A stretch of DNA of 11,142 bases. Source: Clostridia bacterium. Its GTDB lineage: Bacteria > Bacillota > Clostridia > Christensenellales > Aristaeellaceae. Below, one piece after another: positions 6,841 to 11,142 of the stretch; position 1 is the first letter of the stretch; each line of letters opens with the position of its first letter. Below the pieces are notes generated by a model. The model was given only the letters and a program-made list of their open reading frames with translations, did not search any database and had not been told where the DNA came from. Location: NCBI GenBank assembly GCA_017469605.1, contig JAFUGB010000433.1, forward strand, positions 1 through 11,142. The letters are read 5' to 3'. The position numbers and the translations under genes are program-made.

Positions 6841-8268
6841 ATGACCAGAAAACATGTGGGAAAGCTGATGCTGCTGGCGCTGCTGCTGTGCGCGCTTTGC
6901 GTGGGGCTGAGCGGATGCATCGTGGACCCCGACGGACAGCGGCAGTCAAACAATGATGCCAGCACCTGGAACCGGTATACCTATACGCCGGTCCCGGAGG
7001 AGAATACGCCCGAACCCGAGGAGACGCCCACGCCCGATCCCAACCAGCAGAGCTGGGATGCGCCGTCGGATGGGCCGCTGGAGGCCGCTACGCCTTCGCC
7101 CACCATTGGAGCGGCCACCATTCCGCCGGAGCTGGTTACCACGGAAACGCCTTCGCCCGATCCCAACGCCACCGAATCAACCATGATCAAGCGCGGCGAT
7201 CAGGGCGAACGTGTGCGCAATATTCAGGAATCGCTGCGCCGCCTGGGCTATTTTGAAGGCAAGGCCGACGGTGATTTTGGCGAGTATACCGAAAACGCCG
7301 TCAAGGAATTCCAGCGCATGAACAAGCTGACGCCCGACGGCGTTGTGGGCCCGTCCACCCTGGCACGGCTGGGCTCCTCTTCGGCAGCCACCGCCGCGCC
7401 CAAGGCCACGGCGACGCCCAAACCCACCGCTACGCCCAAGCCCACCAAGCGCGTTACCGCCACCCCCAAGGCCACTGCCACCCCGAAGGTATCCAATGTG
7501 TACCTGAGCCGGGGCAACAGCGGCGATAAGGTGAAGCAGATGCAGAACCGCCTGATCGCGCTGGGCTACCTGGACGGCAAGGCCAGCGGCCGGGTGGACG
7601 GCATCACCGAGGCAGCCATCATTGCCTTCCAGCGGCGCAACAGCCTGGACGCAGACGGCGTTGCCGGTCCCGGCACCCTGGAAAAGCTGTACTCCAGTTC
7701 GGCTCGCAAGGCATCCAGCGCTGTGGGCGTGATCGGCGTAACGCTGAAAAAGGGCGATGAGGGCGATGCTGTGCGCACGCTGCAAAGCCGCCTGAAGTCC
7801 CTGGGCTACCTGTCCGGTACGGTGGACGGTTCTTACGGGACGGCCACCGAGGACGCTGTCAAAGCCTTCCAGCGCGCCAACGGCATCACGGCGGATGGCA
7901 AGGCCGGCAGCGGCACGCTGTCCAAGCTGTTTGAAGACGACGCCAAGTCTTCTTCCTCCTCCGCGAGCGGCACCTCTTCCAGGACCACCGCCACCCCCGT
8001 GCCCAATACCTACATCCGTGTGACCAAGGCGCCGGACGGCTCCTACGTTACCCTGGAAAAGGGCACCATGGGCACGCTGGTGAGCAAGCTGCAGCGGGCG
8101 CTGAAGAACGCCGGATATTTCCGCGGCACGGTGGACGGCTATTATGGCGATGATACCGTGGACGCCGTCAAGCGCTTCCAGCGCGATAAGGGCCTGATCC
8201 AGGACGGCAAGGCCGGACCGGCCACCCAGCGCTACCTCTATGAAGGCGACTTCCCCAACGAAAGCTGA
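6841..8268 (+). CDS. Lipoprotein with four peptidoglycan-binding (PG_binding_1) modules
   Basis: 475 residues. The signal peptide ends in the lipobox LSGC with Cys26 as the lipidated residue. A Pro/Thr/Glu-rich linker follows (27-114). Four modules of about 65 residues then begin near residues 115, 220, 300 and 402. Each has the pattern (L/R)KG--G--V--LQ--L--LGY--G--DG-(Y/F)G--T--AVK-FQR--G---DG--G--T. A second linker of Thr-Pro-Lys-Ala repeats lies between modules 1 and 2 (about 182-218). Such modules bind bacterial cell wall or act as spacers for wall hydrolases. No hydrolase, transpeptidase or spore-cortex enzyme domain is present, so it is probably a structural or targeting protein between membrane and wall. 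GGGAGGA precedes the ATG by about eight bases. It ends 22 bases before a strong terminator. Confidence 0.92.
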   Translation: MTRKHVGKLMLLALLLCALCVGLSGCIVDPDGQRQSNNDASTWNRYTYTPVPEENTPEPEETPTPDPNQQSWDAPSDGPLEAATPSPTIGAATIPPELVTTETPSPDPNATESTMIKRGDQGERVRNIQESLRRLGYFEGKADGDFGEYTENAVKEFQRMNKLTPDGVVGPSTLARLGSSSAATAAPKATATPKPTATPKPTKRVTATPKATATPKVSNVYLSRGNSGDKVKQMQNRLIALGYLDGKASGRVDGITEAAIIAFQRRNSLDADGVAGPGTLEKLYSSSARKASSAVGVIGVTLKKGDEGDAVRTLQSRLKSLGYLSGTVDGSYGTATEDAVKAFQRANGITADGKAGSGTLSKLFEDDAKSSSSSASGTSSRTTATPVPNTYIRVTKAPDGSYVTLEKGTMGTLVSKLQRALKNAGYFRGTVDGYYGDDTVDAVKRFQRDKGLIQDGKAGPATQRYLYEGDFPNES

Positions 8269-8290
8269 TGGATCATAACATCATATAACG

Positions 8291-8330
8291 CCGGCCGGCC
8301 ATGGGGCATCCATGGCCGGCCGGTTTTTTT
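8291..8330 (+). terminator. Strong intrinsic terminator after the wall-binding lipoprotein gene
   Basis: A perfect 14-base-pair stem, CCGGCCGGCCATGG (8291-8304) with CCATGGCCGGCCGG (8310-8323), closes a 5-base loop GGCAT and is followed directly by seven T (8324-8330). It ends the HAD/lipoprotein transcript. The response regulator gene converges on it from the other side and stops at 8370. The minus strand has no T-run beyond the stem, so it is a one-way terminator in classical terms. Confidence 0.95.
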
Positions 8331-8369
8331 AATTATATGGGGAATCCTTGAAGCAAAGGAAACCGCGCG

Positions 8370-9044
8370 TCATTTGCCAATGACGGCTTTATATCCCAGC
8401 CCGCGGACGGTCTGTATTTCAAAATCCTTGCTGCTGCGGAACCTGTACCGAAGCCGGTTGATGTGCACATCCACCGTGCGCTCATCCGATTCGGTATCCA
8501 GATCCCAGATATCATCCATCAGCTGCCTGCGGGTGAAAATCCGGCCGGGGTGGGACAAAAGCTTGAACAAAACCAGGAATTCCTTTTTGGGCAACGCCTC
8601 ATATTTTCCATCCACGCTGATGGAAAGGGAGTTGAAGTTGAGCTCGGTGGAACCGATCAGCAGCCGGTGATCGGCGGCAATGCGTGAACGGCGCAGCAAA
8701 GCGGCAATGCGGAGGACCAGCTCCTCCTCATCCAGCGGACGGATCATATAATCATCGGTACCAGAAACAAACCCCAGCCGTTTTTCCTCCGGCGAATCCC
8801 TGTCGGAAATCATTATAATGGGGGTATCAACATTGTTTTCCCGGAGGGTGCGGGTCAGTGTATATCCATCAACGTTAGGCACCGAAACATTAAGTAAAAT
8901 CAAATCCGCATGGTGCGCTTCCAACAATTGAAGTGCCTGAATGCCGTCATTGGCGTTCAGGACCTGGTATCCGTGCCGGGACAGTATGGTTTGCATCTGG
9001 TTACGGAAATTGTGATCACATTCGACAACCAAAATCTGAAACAC
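8370..9044 (-). CDS. Atypical OmpR/PhoB-type response regulator lacking the phospho-acceptor Asp
   Basis: 224 residues. A receiver domain (about 3-115) is joined to a winged-helix DNA-binding domain (about 128-222) with ALPKKEFLVLFKLL, RRQLMDDIW, ERTVDVHINRLR and TVRGLGYK, typical of OmpR/PhoB proteins. The receiver is degenerate. The site usually read as LLDVxMP is LLNVSVP with Asn52 (codon AAT). The acid pocket is Glu8-Cys9 instead of two acidic residues, and the usual Lys near 102 is Arg in IRPLD. Ser80 keeps the hydroxyl position. It probably cannot be phosphorylated in the normal way and may work through protein level or ligand binding, as known for other Asp-less regulators such as HP1043 and ChxR. 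The GTG start at 9044 has GGAGGTGA seven bases upstream. No histidine kinase gene is adjacent. It is divergent from the 530-residue secreted protein gene. Confidence 0.93.
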   Translation of the reverse strand: MFQILVVECDHNFRNQMQTILSRHGYQVLNANDGIQALQLLEAHHADLILLNVSVPNVDGYTLTRTLRENNVDTPIIMISDRDSPEEKRLGFVSGTDDYMIRPLDEEELVLRIAALLRRSRIAADHRLLIGSTELNFNSLSISVDGKYEALPKKEFLVLFKLLSHPGRIFTRRQLMDDIWDLDTESDERTVDVHINRLRYRFRSSKDFEIQTVRGLGYKAVIGK

Positions 9045-9082
9045 AGGTTCACCTCCTTGCCTCCATGCATGTCTCTATGAAT

Positions 9083-9111
9083 ATTATAACAAAAAATGTG
9101 TGAATTTGCAC
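9083..9111 (-). promoter_or_regulatory. Extended -10 promoter for the response regulator gene
   Basis: On the minus strand a perfect TATAAT (9088-9083) is preceded by TGT, making an extended -10. The hexamer 17 bases further up is GTGCAA (9111-9106), only a weak -35 match. The leader before the GTG at 9044 would be about 30 bases. The word AAATGTGTGA (plus strand 9094-9103) lies in the spacer, as in the promoter near 6150, but in the opposite orientation. Confidence 0.65.
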
Positions 9112-9162
9112 CTATATTTTATTTATTCATAAATTTGTTACAATTTATTATTGATATACGGG

Positions 9163-9191
9163 ATGAAATGCGGCAATAAATGCGTTATATT
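9163..9191 (+). promoter_or_regulatory. Candidate promoter for the 530-residue secreted protein gene
   Basis: ATGAAA (9163-9168), a 17-base spacer and TATATT (9186-9191). This resembles the TTGAAA-17-TATATT promoter at 6143, with one change in the -35 box. The leader would be about 45 bases to the ATG at 9243. An inverted-repeat word TTGTTACAA lies just upstream (9135-9143) and could be an operator. Other weak pairings exist, so the assignment is tentative. Confidence 0.45.
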
Positions 9192-9242
9192 AAATGGTAA
9201 CAGATTTTTCCTGCCCTTCATGGTCGGAAAGGAGAGAGTGCG

Positions 9243-10835
9243 ATGAACAAAAGGCGTCGTTATCTGGTGGCGCTGCCGGGCCTGTGCCTGTGCCTGGCGC
9301 TTACGCTGTCCGCGCTGGCGGAGGGGATGCTGGGCACGCTGTATCAGGCGGGCATCCGCCTGCTGTTTGATACGGAGAACGCAACGATCAGCGCCCACGC
9401 GCAGTTCAGCTTTAATGGCCTGCCCTTTAAGACGGCCGATGTCGTGTATCTGCAGGATGGCGTTGATTCCCAGATGGATGTGAAGCTGCAAACGCCCAAG
9501 TATAACGGCGATGTATTTGAAAGCGGCTTTACCGTGGTGGGCAACGGCACTGTTTCCTACGCCATTGATCCGGTGGATAACCGGTATGTGTACAATACCA
9601 GCACCTGTGCCGAGAGCAACGCCATCCTGTCCAGCAACGCCCTGCGCCGTGCGCTGGTGCGGCTGGGCGGCGCCGTGGTAAGCACCTCCGAGAGCGCCTT
9701 CACTGATAAAATTACCCTGACAGAAGGGGAGGGTGCCGCGCAGTACCGGGTACAGCTGCGGGAGGGCCAGACTCCGGCGCTGGTTAACGCCGCGGGAACC
9801 GTGCTGTGGCAGCTGGCAGCCCAGCGCTTTTTCTATGTGGATTACGGCTATTGGGGGCAAAGCCAGGCGGTCCGGGAGGAGGAGCAGCAGCAGGTGATCA
9901 TCACCTATGATGATTATATGGCCACCTTCGACTGGCAGTATCAGCAGCTGTTTGGGGAAAAGGTGCCGGAGAATTTCTATGATGTGCTCTGGGGCGATGA
10001 CGGCGAGCAAAGCGCCCAGGCCAACGCGCGCTATCAGCAGGTACAGGATGCGCTTTTTGATGCTGTGGTGGCGCCGATCAGGGAAAGCTATACCGGCGGC
10101 GTAGCGGTGATCCGTTCAGACGGCAGCGTCGATTATTATGAGACCACCGATCAGTACTACGTGGATAACGATCTGCAGATGGTGGATTTTGCCAATTTTG
10201 ACGCGGCGTATTGCGCATATTATCAGAAGGTCACCGGCAGCGAGCTGACGGTCCGGGAAGTGAACGCGATCTATCAAAGCGATAACGACGAGCTGATCAG
10301 CGCTTACGGCGAAATCTATGACAAGATGATGGCGGAGTATATGAAGCTGGTGCGCGATGACGGCAAAGCTTCGCTGATCTATGTGAATGCCGACGGCAGC
10401 TACCGGATGATTTACGATTATGAGGCATACAGCCGCAGCCATGCCTATGACGGCGAAACCGTGACTCGGCGGATCCTGCGCAGCATGGAAGCGCTGGAGC
10501 TGGGGGATACCGATTTTACCGTAACGCTGGACGAAGAAGGACGCATCACCGCCGCCCAGGGCACGCTGGGCCTGGTGGTGATCGACGCGTCAGGCTTCCG
10601 GGACCAGCTGGAGGTCGTCTTTGATGTGGCGGTGGACCAGTACGGCCAAACCCATGTGGACGCCTTTGATCCCCAGGCATTTGGCGTGATGAGCTATCAG
10701 GAGTATCTGGAAAAGGGCCCCGAAGAGCTCCCCGCCCGGGAAACAGAGGCGCAATTTGAAATCCCCCAGACGATCATGTTCAACGGCGTCTCCTATCAGG
10801 TGGTGCTGGACGCCCCGGTGGGCGAGAATCTGTGA
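9243..10835 (+). CDS. Large secreted protein of unknown function with a probable internal duplication
   Basis: 530 residues. A signal peptide (about 1-26, basic MNKRRR start, likely cleavage after SALA) has no Cys at the cleavage point, so the protein is probably released or wall-associated. I do not recognise a family. Residues about 30-190 look beta-rich with alternating polar and hydrophobic residues. Two stretches of about 67-68 residues seem related: residues 229-295 and 319-386 both start with Phe-Asp, have Tyr at position 5, a helical middle rich in Tyr and acidic residues, and end in a hydrophobic strand plus DGS. The rest (about 390-530) is acidic and beta-rich. No catalytic motif is evident. 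AAAGGAG lies eight bases before the ATG. It is divergent from the Asp-less response regulator gene, which may control it. Confidence 0.88.
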   Translation: MNKRRRYLVALPGLCLCLALTLSALAEGMLGTLYQAGIRLLFDTENATISAHAQFSFNGLPFKTADVVYLQDGVDSQMDVKLQTPKYNGDVFESGFTVVGNGTVSYAIDPVDNRYVYNTSTCAESNAILSSNALRRALVRLGGAVVSTSESAFTDKITLTEGEGAAQYRVQLREGQTPALVNAAGTVLWQLAAQRFFYVDYGYWGQSQAVREEEQQQVIITYDDYMATFDWQYQQLFGEKVPENFYDVLWGDDGEQSAQANARYQQVQDALFDAVVAPIRESYTGGVAVIRSDGSVDYYETTDQYYVDNDLQMVDFANFDAAYCAYYQKVTGSELTVREVNAIYQSDNDELISAYGEIYDKMMAEYMKLVRDDGKASLIYVNADGSYRMIYDYEAYSRSHAYDGETVTRRILRSMEALELGDTDFTVTLDEEGRITAAQGTLGLVVIDASGFRDQLEVVFDVAVDQYGQTHVDAFDPQAFGVMSYQEYLEKGPEELPARETEAQFEIPQTIMFNGVSYQVVLDAPVGENL

Positions 10836-10863
10836 TCGTTCCGTGAAGCGAGCGCGGAGCGAT
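10835..10863 (+). other. Weak hairpin overlapping the stop of the secreted-protein gene
   Basis: ATCGTTCCG (10835-10843) can pair with CGGAGCGAT (10855-10863) over nine positions including one G-U pair, with an 11-base loop. Only three T follow, so it is at best a weak terminator. No better terminator is seen after this gene. Confidence 0.35.
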
Positions 10864-11005
10864 TTGGACGGTTAATACTGATCCCAAATAAAAACTGTAC
10901 AAACTGGAATTTGACGGGGGAGGAAACGCGCTTTCTTCCCGGGGAAGAAAAGTTTGAAACAATGAATTATAAAAAAGCGGACAGCAAACAAACCATCGAT
11001 TAAAG
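10864..11005. other. AT-rich gap without a convincing gene
   Basis: Together with the rest of the right end this stretch is about 41-42% G+C by hand count over 10861-11142, far lower than the genes to its left. It holds a near-perfect inverted repeat at 10933-10949 and a possible weak promoter, TTGGAC (10864-10869) with AATAAA 17 bases later (10887-10892). A 13-codon frame at 10962-11003 has no clear ribosome binding site. I cannot assign a gene here. Confidence 0.5.
10933..10949. repeat. Inverted repeat TTCTTCCC-G-GGGAAGAA
   Basis: Eight bases mirror each other exactly around a single central G. With almost no loop it is a poor RNA hairpin but a plausible operator for a dimeric protein. It lies about 115 bases before the candidate start at 11062 and about 100 bases after the secreted-protein gene. 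Confidence 0.5.
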
Positions 11006-11065
11006 ATGGGAAACAAGAAGGAACAGTTCAGGCGGTTAAAGGATCAGGAGGAACATCCTGAATGA
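11006..11065 (+). CDS. Possible 19-residue leader peptide (uncertain)
   Basis: ATG at 11006 opens a 19-codon frame, MGNKKEQFRRLKDQEEHPE, ending in TGA at 11063-11065. The stop overlaps the ATG of the next frame in an ATGA arrangement typical of translational coupling. The peptide is highly charged. There is no good ribosome binding site before its ATG, and the frame stays open upstream to 10973 without an alternative start, so it could also be chance or a relic of a longer gene. Confidence 0.25.
   Translation: MGNKKEQFRRLKDQEEHPE
11044..11061 (+). promoter_or_regulatory. Hairpin covering the ribosome binding site of the right-end gene
   Basis: TCAGGA (11044-11049) and TCCTGA (11056-11061) pair perfectly around the loop GGAACA. 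The ribosome binding site AGGAGG (11046-11051) lies partly in the stem, and the ATG follows immediately at 11062. Such a stem could hold back initiation until a ribosome translating the preceding short frame opens it. Confidence 0.4.
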
Positions 11066-11142
11066 TAAAACCTCTTGCCCTGAGCATAGCCAGAGCCTTA
11101 TTGACAGTCAAAACAATTGAATTATCAGAAGGCATGGGCGTA
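11062..11142 (+). CDS. Start of an unidentified gene, cut by the window edge
   Basis: ATG at 11062, ten bases after AGGAGG, opens a frame that continues for 27 codons to the right edge. It begins MIKPLALSIARALLTVK and includes ELSEGMGV. The segment is too short to place in a family. Codon use is AT-richer than in the window's other genes (ATA, AGA, TTA appear). A competing open frame exists on the minus strand over the same bases (stop at 11028-11030), so strand and reality are uncertain. The ribosome binding site and ATGA junction make the plus strand my preference. Confidence 0.35.
   Translation, partial: MIKPLALSIARALLTVKTIELSEGMGV

Noticed and set aside
7380..7495. Short repeated DNA resembling a repeat array
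   Set aside because: It encodes the Thr-Pro-Lys-Ala linker of the wall-binding lipoprotein in frame. There are no equal spacers or palindromic repeats, so it is not CRISPR.
9138..10010. A 290-codon minus-strand frame opposite the secreted-protein gene
   Set aside because: The plus-strand gene has a signal peptide, ribosome binding site and promoter. The antisense product is rich in His, Gln and Ile with no domain, and the frame runs into the promoter region.

Overview
The window looks like chromosomal DNA from a GC-rich, Gram-positive-type member of the Bacillota, most likely class Clostridia. The evidence is the set of gene families (paired UPF0237/UPF0210 genes, YARHG-domain lipoprotein, peptidoglycan-binding lipoprotein with Thr/Pro/Lys linkers, PdaA-like polysaccharide deacetylase), strong AGGAGG-type ribosome binding sites and lipoprotein signal peptides. 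A lineage such as Christensenellales is only a guess. I see no insertion sequence, phage gene, CRISPR array, tRNA or rRNA.

Layout. (1) Positions 1-6003 hold seven genes, all on the minus strand and tightly spaced. In transcription order they are a small four-helix membrane protein, a secreted NodB-type polysaccharide deacetylase, a MATE-family transporter, an RluA-family pseudouridine synthase (overlapping the MATE gene by 8 bases), a double-YARHG lipoprotein, a UPF0237 ACT-domain protein and the start of a UPF0210/PFL-family protein that runs off the left edge. A promoter with a perfect TTGACA -35 sits just upstream of the first gene (6046-6074). (2) Positions 6004-6188 are a divergent control region. 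(3) Positions 6198-8330 form a two-gene plus-strand unit with its own promoter and a very strong terminator: a YihX-like HAD hydrolase, then a lipoprotein with four peptidoglycan-binding modules and no catalytic domain. (4) A minus-strand orphan OmpR/PhoB-type response regulator (8370-9044) has Asn in place of the phospho-acceptor Asp. (5) A second divergent control region leads to a 530-residue secreted protein of unknown function with a probable internal duplication. (6) The last 300 bases are clearly AT-richer and hold the likely start of a further gene, with a hairpin over its ribosome binding site and an ATGA overlap with a tiny upstream frame.

How the genes fit together. Much of the window concerns the cell envelope: a wall-glycan deacetylase, an exporter, two lipoproteins, a wall-binding module protein and a large secreted protein. 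The response regulator, with no kinase gene beside it, may act on its divergent neighbour. The two intergenic control regions share short sequence words (GTTACAA and AAATGTGTGA) that could be sites for a common regulator. No known defence or mobile system is visible. The observations most worth following are the Asp-less response regulator, the unknown secreted protein and the structured, compositionally distinct right end.
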